From: Cryoendolithus antarcticus
Taxonomy: Eukaryota; Ascomycota; Dothideomycetes; Cladosporiales; Cladosporiaceae
Length of the DNA: 64,000 bases
Direction: 5' to 3'
Assembly (NCBI GenBank): GCA_002077065.1
Contig: NAJO01000032.1
Coordinates: 457,463-521,462, forward strand
The notes under the pieces are model-generated. The model was not told where the DNA came from, did no database searches, and was given only the letters and a program-made list of their open reading frames with translations. The translations under genes were made by a program, and so were the position numbers. The first letter of the stretch is position 1, and each line of letters opens with the position of its first letter. This document shows positions 1 through 9,813 of the stretch, in pieces.

Positions 1-768
1 ATACTGCGTCCCTATCCTCCGCGCGACCTCCTCCCCAAGCAACTGCGGATGCCGGTAAACACTCGGCATCAACCCGATCCCAATCGCTCGCCTCACAGCC
101 TTAGCCATGCGTCGCTGATTCCGCGGCCGCAGTCCAGTGTCGCGGGAATGTTTTATCCGTCCAAAGTCCGTGGTGTACTCAGCCGTCAGGGAAAAGTTCT
201 GCCCTTCACGTTAGCCCACTGTACTTCCTGCCCTCAGATGCAGGGAACGACTGACCTTATACTCTCCCCTCGGATCTATAGCAAGGGAGTCCAACACATC
301 ATGCCGTGGCCGTCCCTTGTGTTTGACCCGTTTCCACTTCGCGGCTTCCACTCCACTGAGATCATGCGGCGCGTAGACATCCCCGACCCTCCATCGTCGG
401 AATTGCTGTAATTCGTAATCCTTCCTTGCCAGATTCCTAGCTAGCTGTGCGAGCACCGGCGCGGATTTCTGTCTTGCCTGGGTCGTTGATGCGATTTGGT
501 GGAGGAGTGAGGTCGCGAGGGCTGTGCTGGGCGTTGCTGGGGTTTGGGGGGAAGTATCGGCGGAGGAGGGCGCGGCAGAAGAGACGGGGAGGGGCGTTCG
601 GGAGGGTGGAGGTTGCGAGGGTGTTTGGAGGGAGGCTGCGAGGGTGGAAGCGGAGGAGGGGGTCCGGGTGGAGGGCGGAGGGCGGGTGGAGGTGGCAACG
701 CCGCGGCAGTGGCTGCACAGCTTCGCGGGCGATAGGGCTAGGCGCTTGAAAGCGCGCTCGAGAGACAT
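1..768 (-). CDS. RSM18: Mitochondrial small-subunit ribosomal protein bS18m (partial, 3' end off window)
   Basis: Component of the mitochondrial 37S ribosomal subunit, so it acts in mitochondrial translation. Exon 1 is 768-256 (171 codons) and exon 2 is 198-1, running off the window edge. The 57-nt intron (255-199) has donor GTCAGT, a GCTAAC branch site and a CAG acceptor. Splicing joins DPRGEYK to NFSLTAEYTTDFGRIKHS, and further on come TGLRPRNQRRMAKAVRRAIG and GLMPSVYRHP, the core of the bS18 family. The N-terminus is a presequence-like Arg/Ser region followed by a long Pro/Ser/Thr-rich low-complexity linker (about residues 28-90), an extension typical of fungal mitochondrial versions. It shares a 243-bp divergent promoter with the PPR gene. 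Identity is confident from the S18 core; the C-terminus is not visible. Confidence 0.88.
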
Positions 769-1011
769 TATTGGTGTATATGAAGAGTTGTGTCAACAAT
801 TGTAGGTGAGGTCGCAATGGCTGTCTCGACTCCTCCGAGATCTCCGCGTTTTAAGCGGGACATTGATTGACATCGTCACCATTGGAGCTCTACCTACCCA
901 TTGCGGACGCAGCCTTTACACGACTAATACACGGGCCACGAGAGTGTCTGGATCTGTTGATGATGTACACACGCATATGATTGAACGATATACAGGAACG
1001 AAGCAGGCATA
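769..1011. promoter_or_regulatory. Divergent promoter between bS18m and PPR genes
   Basis: This 243-bp gap separates two start codons on opposite strands, so it must hold both upstream regions. Both products are expected in mitochondrial gene expression, which makes co-regulation plausible (inference). I saw no definite TATA box or named motif in it. Confidence 0.5.
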
Positions 1012-3573
1012 ATGCCCTCCCACCTCACCCGCCAGGTGTTTCGCGCCATCGTCGCCAATGAGCCCATTGTCTCAAGAGGATGCCTACGAAGGTTACACAC
1101 GGCCAACACGAGGACTACTCTCAATGGCTCGCGACATGTCACGAGGCAGAGGAGCTCTCCTCGGGTCTATGGAGAAGAGCAAAGAAGAACCCTCTTCGGC
1201 CTGAGCCTGTTTCGCTCGAAACCACCCCGAGACTCCAAGGATGTCAACTACGAGCCCGGCATCGAGAAGATGATGGAGTACGCCAAGATGGAACGTATGC
1301 GAGCTCGTCTACCACCTGTCGAAGATATCATCCAGGCCTGGCAACAATTCATTGGCGTCAAAAAGGGTAAACGGGACAGGATACAGGACACGCAAGCCGT
1401 CCTGCTTCTGCAGACTCTTCGGTACTTGAGACGAGAGGCAGAGTCACAGGGTGAAGCTGTAGCGCTGGACAAGGAGGTGCTGCTTCGAGCTGCTAAGAGG
1501 ACGAGTCTCGAGCCCGTTGCGCAGAACGCTGTGTATATGGAGCTGGCTCGCGAGCTTCATGAGTGCTTGTCGGCATTGCCTTTGAGCGCTGAGAATAAGG
1601 TCTTGTCTTTTGAGTGGTATCTTGGTGCACTTTGCAGCAATGGGCAGACTCAGCAGGCGCAAGATCTGCTGCTTGATCAGGGTACAGCAGGGTTGAGACC
1701 GGATATTGACGTGGCCCAAGATGGGCTCGCGACACACGGTAGCTCAGCCATGCGTAGCATTACTCAGCAGCGCTTAGCTGTTCAGTGGGCCAGGATACTG
1801 AAAGGCTTCGCTCGCGAGCGGAATGAAGAGGGCCTATTTGCCACGCTCGCCGAGATGCGCGAGCTCGGGCTTGAAACCACGTCGAACAGAGTGGCTCAGG
1901 TCATGATCCGGCACCACATGCTCACTGATGATGTTGATGCTGTCAAGCATTGGTGGAGTGTCCTGCTACCCCACGTCTTGGAAACTTCACAAGAGCGTGT
2001 AGACGATGAAGATCCAGAGAAAGTGCTGCGGCGCCTCTTGAGGTGGTGCCTGAAGACTGACAATATACAATTGGGACACAGCATCGTCAGAGATGTTGTG
2101 GACCGCCACCCGAGCAAGTATATCTGGGACTCTGTCTTCCTCTGGGCCGCGGGCACAAAGAAAAGCGTTGACGAGATCGGTCGCATGATGGACGTCATGG
2201 AGAGTGTGAATGAAAAGATCTCGAATCACCTCACAGGCGAACATCGATTCGCGGACATCACCACCATCAATCTTCTGGTTGAGTATGCTATCTCACAGAA
2301 TGATCCCTACATGGCTGAGCGCTTTATCACTCTGGGTCAGCAACGTAACATTGAGCCCAATGCTAAGACCTTCACTCTGCAAATGGACTACCGTCTGAGT
2401 GTAGGCGACGTTGATGGCGCGCTGATAGCCTATAAGCACCTACAGTCATCCGACACCCAATCCTACACCGGCGATGTCGCTGCTGTCAATCGCTTGATCG
2501 TCGCACTATGCGGCTCAAAGCGCCACGACTTTGACACGATCATGAACGTTGCGGCAGATCTATCAGACCGCTCTGCGCGCTTCGAGCCCATCACAGTCTC
2601 CACACTGAGCATGCTGCATCTCTCCCGCGATGAGATCCACGATGTCGCAGACCTGCTAAACACACATGCCTACAGCTACTCGTCTGCCGAACGTATCTTG
2701 ATCCGCAAAAACCTCATCGCCTTCAGCCTGGATCTCAAAACGCAAACGTCTCGTGCTTGGGACACATACACTCTCCTCCGCAGCATCTTCGACGAGATGC
2801 CTCGCTCCGAGCGCACAGACCTCATGCTCTCCTTCTTCGCGCGCCACAGACCTGACATGGCCGTCCACGTCTTCCAGCACATGCGCGCGCACTCCCGCGA
2901 GGACACCATCCCGAATGCCTCCACCTACATCTCAGCTTTCAGCGGCTGTGCGAAGCTGAAAGACCTAGAGAGTCTGGAAGTCGTGCATAACCAGCTCAAG
3001 TTGGATTACAATCTAGACGTCACGACGACTATGCGTAATAGCTTGATGCTATCTTACACCGCCTGTGAGATGCCGAGACGGGCGCTAGACTTCTGGGATG
3101 AGATTGTAGCGAGCAGGGAGGGACCAAGTGTGAGTTCTGTGCATGCCGCGCTTAGGGCGTGCGAGAAGAGTCCTTTCGGCGACTTGAAGGCACGGGATAT
3201 CTGGGCTCGATTGCGAAGGAATCGCATCGAGCTCTCCACAGACCTTTGCGCTTCGTATATAGCCGCCTTGGCTGGGAACGGCGACAACGAGCTCGCTATC
3301 TCTGCACTCGAGGAAGCCGTCGAGAAAGGCGAGGTCAGCCTCGGTAGCGCGAAGATCGCGAGAGACGGCGGTGTCGGCGAGCCTGTGGACGGTGGTGCGC
3401 TGGTGCTAGGAAGTCTGTATAGTGCTGCGCCGGGGCAGGTGAAGCAGCAGGAGATTGAGGCTTGGGCTAAGGAGCATCAGCCGGAGGTTTGGGAACGGAT
3501 TGAGGAGGTAGGCTGGGAGGAGGATGAAAATGGGATGAGAGCTGTCAGGGTCGAGAGGGGCGTGAAGCCTTGA
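1012..3573 (+). CDS. Pentatricopeptide-repeat protein, probably mitochondrial (Cya5/Pet309-like group)
   Basis: Uninterrupted 853-codon gene. The N-terminus (MPSHLTRQVFRAIV, then many Arg and no acidic residues for about 30 positions) looks like a mitochondrial presequence. A segment RRTLFGLSLFRSKPPRD near residues 58-75 followed by YEPGIEKM resembles the start of fungal PPR proteins annotated as Cya5-like translation regulators; that assignment is from memory of the family, not a search. Degenerate 35-residue helical repeats run from about residue 170 to 780, for example TFTLQMDYRLSVGDVDGALI, YISAFSGCAKLKD and NSLMLSYTACEMPRRALDFW. Such proteins bind organellar mRNAs and support their stability or translation. 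Neighbours bS18m and GatB fit a mitochondrial translation theme. The target RNA cannot be told from the sequence. Confidence 0.75.
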   Translation: MPSHLTRQVFRAIVANEPIVSRGCLRRLHTANTRTTLNGSRHVTRQRSSPRVYGEEQRRTLFGLSLFRSKPPRDSKDVNYEPGIEKMMEYAKMERMRARLPPVEDIIQAWQQFIGVKKGKRDRIQDTQAVLLLQTLRYLRREAESQGEAVALDKEVLLRAAKRTSLEPVAQNAVYMELARELHECLSALPLSAENKVLSFEWYLGALCSNGQTQQAQDLLLDQGTAGLRPDIDVAQDGLATHGSSAMRSITQQRLAVQWARILKGFARERNEEGLFATLAEMRELGLETTSNRVAQVMIRHHMLTDDVDAVKHWWSVLLPHVLETSQERVDDEDPEKVLRRLLRWCLKTDNIQLGHSIVRDVVDRHPSKYIWDSVFLWAAGTKKSVDEIGRMMDVMESVNEKISNHLTGEHRFADITTINLLVEYAISQNDPYMAERFITLGQQRNIEPNAKTFTLQMDYRLSVGDVDGALIAYKHLQSSDTQSYTGDVAAVNRLIVALCGSKRHDFDTIMNVAADLSDRSARFEPITVSTLSMLHLSRDEIHDVADLLNTHAYSYSSAERILIRKNLIAFSLDLKTQTSRAWDTYTLLRSIFDEMPRSERTDLMLSFFARHRPDMAVHVFQHMRAHSREDTIPNASTYISAFSGCAKLKDLESLEVVHNQLKLDYNLDVTTTMRNSLMLSYTACEMPRRALDFWDEIVASREGPSVSSVHAALRACEKSPFGDLKARDIWARLRRNRIELSTDLCASYIAALAGNGDNELAISALEEAVEKGEVSLGSAKIARDGGVGEPVDGGALVLGSLYSAAPGQVKQQEIEAWAKEHQPEVWERIEEVGWEEDENGMRAVRVERGVKP

Positions 3574-4086
3574 CATCCTGTGTCTTGCGTGTCAGAGCTG
3601 CTGCTTTCGACCTATTCACTACAAGCAATGGTCCGTGGATGCAAATCCAGCAAGCGGCCGGAAGGCCAACAACCCAGCGTTGTATGATCACGTGCCGGTT
3701 CCAAATGCGGTTACTGCTGTGAAAGTTAAATAAGACGGCACAAGTCGCTTCCCGGGACCATAACCCAGAACACTCTCCACAGCCACACTTTTCGGGTTTT
3801 CCGGGCCACGCTATACTAGATCGGCCTCCCGGCCCATCCGGACCGCGCCGCAGCCGTCTTTTGTGCCAATAGGAACTCGCACAGGAGGCAGGTCCTCTCG
3901 GTCTACGCAATGAAATTGCGCATCAAGTACAGAGATTCGATAGACATTACCTAGTTGCCTTGTTCACGTCGGTCGAGCATATGAACCCTTCGATCCCAAG
4001 TGCTATAGACATGGCATTCTCTGAACACTACCTCCTTCGCGGCACTCCTACAACACTTGTACTCAAACACTCCAAAGTACCAACGC
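3574..4086. other. Intergenic: PPR 3' region and leader of tandem copy A
   Basis: 513 bp holding the 3' flank of the PPR gene and the upstream region of the first tandem small gene. I see no convincing gene or RNA here. Confidence 0.5.
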
Positions 4087-4089
4087 ATG

Positions 4090-4396
4090 ATGGATAGAGA
4101 TGGTCTGGTCCAGCTAGTGTTCGAATTGATTGCAAGTCTGCTTGGCATTGGAGCTATATGGATCACTTGGAAAGCTGCTCGAGGTATGCTACTTCGCATT
4201 AATCGTTCCTCGGCACAAGGACTGACTACTAACGATCGTCCAATCAGGACACTTTGCCCGAGTCCATCAATCAACACCGCTTCTGCCGCTTCACACCCTG
4301 ATGGACCGCACCTTGCCAGGCCACCGATTGCGAATGCTCCTGGAGATTGATAGTCGGAATCGCATACCGCCGTACCTCGATCGATCGATCTCCTAG
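4090..4396 (+). CDS. Tandem single-pass membrane microprotein, copy A (80 aa)
   Basis: Two exons, 4090-4183 and 4248-4396, separated by a 64-nt intron (4184-4247; donor GTATGC, branch TACTAAC, acceptor CAG). The product starts MDRDGLVQLVFELIASLLGI, a predicted transmembrane helix at about residues 6-26, closes with WITWKAAR, and continues after the splice with GHFARVHQ, then TPLLPLHTLMDRTLPGHRLR and MLLEID. The C-terminus is 7 residues longer than in copies B and C and ends in a Pro/Arg-rich tail. The start was chosen by alignment with copies B and C; an in-frame ATG lies directly before it (4087) and another at 4057. The intron position and phase (after codon 31 plus one base) are identical in all three copies. 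The function is unknown and I recognise no family. Confidence 0.75.
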
Positions 4397-5140
4397 TCTC
4401 GATCGACAGTACAACTCGAACATCCTTAAGCAGAACAGACGGCGGCAGACTCCGAGCACCACCAGCAGCAGACGCCCTCGAGTCGACCAGAGGATCCATA
4501 CTATCGTGCATATTGGGACGTCTTGGGTCGTGTTCAACGATCATGGAGTGCGCCTCTTTGACTGGAACCTGTGAACGCTATGCCGCGTCCGTTGCACAGC
4601 GCGCTGCCACCTCGACGACCTTCAGCTCGGCTCAAGCAACGGACAGCCATTCAGGAGAAGCGCAGTCTATATCATGTAGACTTTTACAACGTCGTGCAGG
4701 CATCGAGCGGACTCGATCGGATTCGATGTGGTCCTAGAGTCCGAGAACAGTTCCTGACATAACACTGCATAGCGTACATCAACAATAAAGAATCAAATCC
4801 CTACCAGCGTATATCATCTCCCGTATGGGTTTGTTGAAGACGTTCCGCATCTCGAGATGCTCTGAAACAGACGCTCAAGAGCCTGAGGCACTATAGAATC
4901 GTAAGGCTGGGAGTGGAGCGCATCCTAAGCTCCTTCCTATTCGAGCGTTGGCAGTTCGGCCTGACACACGAGTGCACGGTCACCAAGGACCAACCTGATG
5001 TGCAGTCGCAGCAGAGTGATGGTGGTGACTATAGATGAGGGAATCGTGGCTCCGTGTCTTGATCCTCCTTTCCTCACCTCTCCTCCCGAAATATACGACG
5101 ATTCCGCAACATCGTGCGAATGCTTGTGAACGAACGTACC
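4397..5140. other. Intergenic between tandem copies A and B
   Basis: 744 bp without a supported gene. It holds a canonical AATAAA at 4783-4788 that could serve copy A, and a pyrimidine-rich stretch just upstream of copy B (about 5060-5092), similar in character to the leader of copy C. Confidence 0.45.
4783..4788 (+). terminator. Candidate polyadenylation signal AATAAA
   Basis: A perfect AATAAA about 390 bp after the stop of tandem copy A. Fungal 3' ends often lack the exact hexamer and the distance is long, so this is a candidate only. Confidence 0.25.
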
Positions 5141-5426
5141 ATGGACGCAAATACCCTGGTCCAGCTACTGTTCGGGTTGATCGCTAGCGTGCTTGGCATT
5201 GCGGCTATCTGGACGGCTTGGAAAGCCGCAAAAGGTCCGTCTGAGCACACACTACCTTGATCATGAGCCGGGAACATCACTGACACAGGACTATGTAGGC
5301 CATTTCACTCAGTCTCAGGGCGCAACACCACTTCTACCGCTGTACGAGCTACTGGATCGATCCTCGCCAGGCCATCGCCTACGCATGCTCCTTGAGATTG
5401 ATAATGGAGGAGGGCGTACACTCTGA
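5141..5426 (+). CDS. Tandem single-pass membrane microprotein, copy B (73 aa)
   Basis: Exons 5141-5234 and 5299-5426 with a 64-nt intron (5235-5298; donor GTCCGT, acceptor TAG). An earlier CAG at 5286-5288 would shift the frame, so the later acceptor is required. The product reads MDANTLVQLLFGLIASVLGI, then AAIWTAWKAAK, GHFTQSQGA, TPLLPLYELLDRSSPGHRLR and MLLEIDNGGGRTL. Five polar residues precede a hydrophobic helix (about 6-24) that ends in a Trp/Lys belt, followed by a basic-amphipathic tail of about 42 residues. Against copy C, 53 of 73 residues match by hand alignment. In the first 31 codons 13 differ silently and only 4 change the residue, which argues for selection on the protein. No known family was recognised. 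Confidence 0.8.
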
Positions 5427-7252
5427 TCGGAGTAGACGCTTGGCCAGCAGCACGTCCAGCGTCTGTCACAGCTGTACTCTGATCATGATCATGGACGCAT
5501 TGAGCAACAGCGATTGGTCGGCATGAGAGCCATGCGTGGGTGTTTGTGCAAGGTGTTAAAAAGGAGCGACGGGCAAGGCGCGGACGGAGCATGATCTTCG
5601 ATGGGTGCAGATGTGGACCGAAGGTCAGAAATGAGTACTTGTATCTATCATGTCAGAACCACGTAGCGCTATGATCTCTGATGCATCGCCGCAAGGGCTG
5701 TGGTCCGTAAGGCTTACATCTTGCTTGCGGCGCACGCGACGTATGGAGAAGATGGACGCTCTTGAGTTCTGATCGGTCGCAACGTCGATCCTTTTAAGCC
5801 GCATTATAATCAGAGGGTGTTCGAGGTTTGACTCGATGCATTCGTCTATTCTGTCGTCGACCTAATACGACTGCAGTGATGGCTCGTCATTGCGGTCGGT
5901 ACCAGGAACGCACCTATAGCTAGATCGATGTTGAGTAGGGTACGACGCAGTGACAGCACAAGGCCGCGCTGGTGAATCGTGAATAGGCGGACTCCATGGC
6001 GAAGCACGATCAATAACGACACAACGTGCGCAGGACTTACTCGGAACCCGAGGCTGTCTTCAACCTGTAGGTAACGCTGCATCAAAGTGCTCTCTCGTAT
6101 GCGCCATCGGCCTATTGTCAGGCGCTTGCGCCAGCCGTATTGGCAAGAAAATATCGAGGACATATCGCAAGCTTTGCCACTCCTGCCCGCGAACGCCTAA
6201 TGGTATCGTAGCTTGAAGCAATCATGGCACACGATCAAGCACCTATGTTTATCAGCCCGCGCTTGGACTTCAAAATAGCTATCATATCGGATAGGCGTGT
6301 CGGCCGGCTTCAAATCAGGCTGGCTGCTGGTCGCATAACGGCATGTCCCCGTGTTCTGCTTCCTCCGGCAAGGTGCGCAGGAGTTTCTTGCTTGCGCTGC
6401 GGAGCATTAGTCGGAGGTCTGGGAGAGGGTGCATAGGTCGGGAGGGAGGGGGTTGAGTATTGGATAGGGCCAATTATGGCGAAGAAGGGGGCGGAGTCGT
6501 GATGGGACAGTACATACACTCGAGCAAAGTGTCGAATACACCCAGGTGATCATCGTAGTGCCACTGGTCTTCAACACGAGTGCGTCAACATTGGTCGTCC
6601 ATGCAGTGACTGGATGTGCCTGGGGCGCATGTGTTAGACCTGCGTTCGGTGGTGCAAGTCGGGCTCGAGAGCCGATTATTTGGCATTAGTGGCCGTTACT
6701 GCGTTCGTCGACTTACCCAGCATTCTAGTGGCATCTCTCTCCTTCGGTCCATGCAGTGCCCGCGAGTTCCAAGCATGCCATGTCACATGATGACAAGCTA
6801 ACATCTGCTCGCTCATTGATAGAAACAAATAATGCCCAGACCGCCGGGTTGAGGGCCGCCACAAGGTCAAGCCACAGCTAGACTTGCCAGATACCTTAAT
6901 CAGCGTGAGGGAGAAAGGTGGCGGTGCATTTCCATGGCTTCGAACTTCGAGAATGGACGACGATCACACCAGCGGTAGATGTACTTCGAGGCCAGGCTGC
7001 TGAGTTGGTCGCGCCATTCTCGACGTAGGGACTCACCTCTGTCGCGGACGCCCCTCGGCGTACTTGCCGGAAGTCATCAAGTTGAGGAGCAAGATAGATG
7101 GCTACCCAAACACGTTGGTAGGCCCGCTAACATGTCAGCTACGCCGCAGCTTCCAGTACAGTTTGTTCCTCTCTCTCTCAACCTCGAAGAACAAGTCTAA
7201 ATCTGCGACTCTCTTCTATATACCCTCATCGACTCAAGTCCAGTCTAGCAAC
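5427..7252. other. Intergenic between tandem copies B and C
   Basis: 1,826 bp without a supported gene. Starts of A and B are 1,051 bp apart and starts of B and C 2,112 bp apart, about twice that, so I looked for a lost copy near 6,190-6,300. An ATG at 6224 opens a 70-codon frame there, but it shows no likeness to the family. The last 80 bp before copy C are pyrimidine-rich, as in a promoter or leader. Confidence 0.45.
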
Positions 7253-7539
7253 ATGGACGCCAACACCCTCGTACAACTGCTATTCGGCCTGATCGCAAGT
7301 CTACTAGGCATTGGAGCTATATGGATGGCTTGGAAAGCCGCACAGGGTATGCTTCTCTCTCAACACAGCGACGAAGTGGATTTACGACTGGACTGACATA
7401 TTCTTGACTAGGTCGCTTCGCCCAGACCCGTCAGACAACACCACTCCTCCCACTGTACGAGCTGCTCGATCGATCCTCCTCGAGTCGCCGTCTGCGAATG
7501 ATGCTCGAAATTGAAGACGGAGGGCATATACTTCGATAG
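7253..7539 (+). CDS. Tandem single-pass membrane microprotein, copy C (73 aa)
   Basis: Exons 7253-7346 and 7412-7539 with a 65-nt intron (7347-7411; donor GTATGC, acceptor TAG). The product reads MDANTLVQLLFGLIASLLGI, GAIWMAWKAAQ, GRFAQTRQT, TPLLPLYELLDRSSSSRRLR, MMLEIEDGGHILR. It has the same length as copy B and the same intron position and phase. In the conserved TPLLPLYELLDRSS block, six of 14 codons differ from copy B and all six changes are silent. The helix contains small-residue spacing (G12, A15, S16, G19, G21) of the kind that can promote helix packing. The ATG is flanked by a good context (caacATGG) and a pyrimidine-rich leader. Membrane insertion is predicted from hydrophobicity only; the role is unknown. 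Confidence 0.8.
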
Positions 7540-8019
7540 GCGTAGGGCACTTCGTCGGCGAAAGATTTGGAGTCGACCACGGGTTACATTTCCGGCTCAT
7601 GCCAGACGGATCGAACACCGGTGATCGAATGTAACGGCGGAGATGCCCGGATCCTGGTTGATTGTGCGCAAGGGAGGGCTCTTTGACGAAGAGTGAACGT
7701 TGTCGGTTGGGTAGAAGAGCAAGACGTCGGCGTCTGGTGTATGTAACTCGTATGTCACGATTATGTAAGGCGCAGCACTGTCAATCCAGCTAGACTAGTA
7801 AATATTGAGCCATGAGTAAGCTCCAGTCGCGTTGCCGAGTATGCTGGACGTTGACACTTGTGCTTCCGATAAGTTCGAGGCGCATCTGGACGGTCAAGTG
7901 ATCTGCAATCGTCCCATTTGGTGACAGGTCGTTGACCAGTCCACACAATCAAGTGTGGGATCGATGTTGTCCATCATACCGCCAGTGTTCCCAGTCCGGG
8001 ACCCGGTAGCAGTGGCTAT
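7540..8019. other. Convergent 3' region between copy C and gatB
   Basis: 480 bp between two genes that point towards each other. It contains no supported gene. Confidence 0.5.
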
Positions 8020-9813
8020 TCACTCTGCCAGCATTCGCTCAACCACCTCTTTCGCCTTTCCAGGCTCGATTGTTCCCTCTTCTCCCCTTCGCACCATCTG
8101 CCCGACGAACCACATGATCTTCCCTTTCTGTCCCTTCTCTTTGACAGCAGCGACCATGCCAGGGTTCTCGTCCATGATCGTACGAGCCAACTCAGTGTAC
8201 TCGTCGTCCGACAGTGGGCGGAGCAGAAGTCCCAAATCGTAAATCAGATCGCCAACTCTGCGTGAAGTCGAATCATCGTTAGAATACTCGAGCAGTTGCT
8301 TTGCCGTACGGGAGGTGATTTCGCCGCGCGTCAGGTACGCAATGATGTCAGCCAGATCGATGGGGTATATCTTCAGATCGGACCAGCATAGGTTGTTAGC
8401 TGTCAAGAAACCGCCAAGCTCGTGCAGGACCCAATTGCCAGCCAATTTGCCAAGCTTCAAGTCGTCGACATCGAGCAAGCGGGGCTGTAGTAGCTCGACT
8501 GTCGCCTCCATGTACTCCAGACGATCGCCGTCGTCCAGTGCGACGATCGTACGGGCATCCTTCTCGGTTACTCCATACTCGCGCTGCACCCGTTCGACAG
8601 TGGTATCAGGCAACTCAGGCAGCCTGTCGCGCAAGTGATCAATCAGATCGTTCCCAATGATCAACGGAGGTAAGTCAGCATCCGGCATGTATCGATAGTC
8701 GACTTCGCCTTCCTTGCCACGAAGCCGAGTCGTCTCGGTCGATCCCAGTGACCAGCCACGGGTTTCGCCGGCAATGATTCCACCTGCTTCCAGTACTGAG
8801 ATCTGACGGTCACGTTCTGCAACGATCGCATCCTCGACAGCCTTGAAAGAGCTGAGATTCTTGATCTCCGTTCGTTGACCGAGACCAGCCACGCCACTGT
8901 AAGACGAGCTTCCGATCGTCCCACGCTGTCGCACTGAAACGTTCACATCTGCTCGCAAGCCACCCAACTCCATGCCAGTAGTGCACGCATCGACTGCTTT
9001 CAGTACACTCTGCAGCTTGCGCACCACGGCAGCTGCCGTCTGCGGCGAGTGAATGTGCGGCAACGTGATGATCTCGATGAGCGGATGACCAGAGCGATTG
9101 TAGTCAATGTGATAGGATGATGGCGGATGATGCGTGGTCTTCGCTGTGTCCTGCTCCATCTGTATCTGCTTGATGCCGATCAGCAGACTTCGTCCGCCGA
9201 GCAGATCCTCTTCAGGCACACCATCTTCCGCACTCAGCCTGATGGCGCCGTCCTTGGCAAACGGCTGATAGTACTGCGTGATCTGGTATCCATTCGGTTG
9301 ATCCCAGTGGAAGTAATGCTTACGATCCCAGCCGCTCTTCCTTTGTATATCACAGCCGAGTGCGACGGCAGCTCGCAGTGCTGGCAAAAGCGTAGCTACC
9401 TGGAACTGAGGCTGAGCACCAGGCAGCGCAGCGTCAAAAGCTGCGACATTACTGTTCGGCACTGCAGTGCTGTCTCCCGATGCGGCAGTAGCAGAGGAGA
9501 AGAGCTTGCAAGCCGAGTTCAGCTCCGCATGAACTTCGATCCCAACGGTGAGCTCCCACTTCTGCAGCCGCGCAGTGACTGCATTATCTCGTCTTAAGCC
9601 AGTACCAGCTTTGGCATCGGCCTTCTTCCGCTTCGCTTCATCCTTTAGGTGCTTGCGGAGGGGTACCGCGTTCGGAGGGGGTGCGGTTGACACCTGCAAC
9701 CCGCGCGACTGGAGCCACTTCGACACGTAGCATGGCCGGGTGGTGTATCCAGGCCTTGTGTACAGCGCTGGCAGGGCTTTGAGCGATCGAAGTCGCACGG
9801 ATGGTACGCTCAT
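8020..9813 (-). CDS. PET112: Glutamyl-tRNA(Gln) amidotransferase subunit B, mitochondrial (GatB/Pet112)
   Basis: Uninterrupted 597-codon gene. GatB forms part of the amidotransferase that converts Glu-tRNA(Gln) to Gln-tRNA(Gln) in mitochondria, needed because the organelle lacks a dedicated glutaminyl-tRNA synthetase route. The first 45 residues are Arg/Ser-rich and presequence-like. The family signature follows: ELTVGIEVHAELNSACKLFS (about 84-103), then YFHWDQPNGYQITQYYQP, IEIITLPHI, and MELGGLRADVNVSVR, with the Asp-rich YRYMPDADLPPL before the tail. The C-terminal GatB/Yqey domain ends in VERMLAE. Length agrees with fungal Pet112 proteins. It stands on the minus strand facing the tandem microprotein array. 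Confidence 0.95.
   Translation of the reverse strand: MSVPSVRLRSLKALPALYTRPGYTTRPCYVSKWLQSRGLQVSTAPPPNAVPLRKHLKDEAKRKKADAKAGTGLRRDNAVTARLQKWELTVGIEVHAELNSACKLFSSATAASGDSTAVPNSNVAAFDAALPGAQPQFQVATLLPALRAAVALGCDIQRKSGWDRKHYFHWDQPNGYQITQYYQPFAKDGAIRLSAEDGVPEEDLLGGRSLLIGIKQIQMEQDTAKTTHHPPSSYHIDYNRSGHPLIEIITLPHIHSPQTAAAVVRKLQSVLKAVDACTTGMELGGLRADVNVSVRQRGTIGSSSYSGVAGLGQRTEIKNLSSFKAVEDAIVAERDRQISVLEAGGIIAGETRGWSLGSTETTRLRGKEGEVDYRYMPDADLPPLIIGNDLIDHLRDRLPELPDTTVERVQREYGVTEKDARTIVALDDGDRLEYMEATVELLQPRLLDVDDLKLGKLAGNWVLHELGGFLTANNLCWSDLKIYPIDLADIIAYLTRGEITSRTAKQLLEYSNDDSTSRRVGDLIYDLGLLLRPLSDDEYTELARTIMDENPGMVAAVKEKGQKGKIMWFVGQMVRRGEEGTIEPGKAKEVVERMLAE

Noticed and set aside
6224..6436. Possible fourth microprotein near the expected spacing position
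   Set aside because: The 70-residue frame shows no helix-plus-TPLLPL plan and no matching intron.
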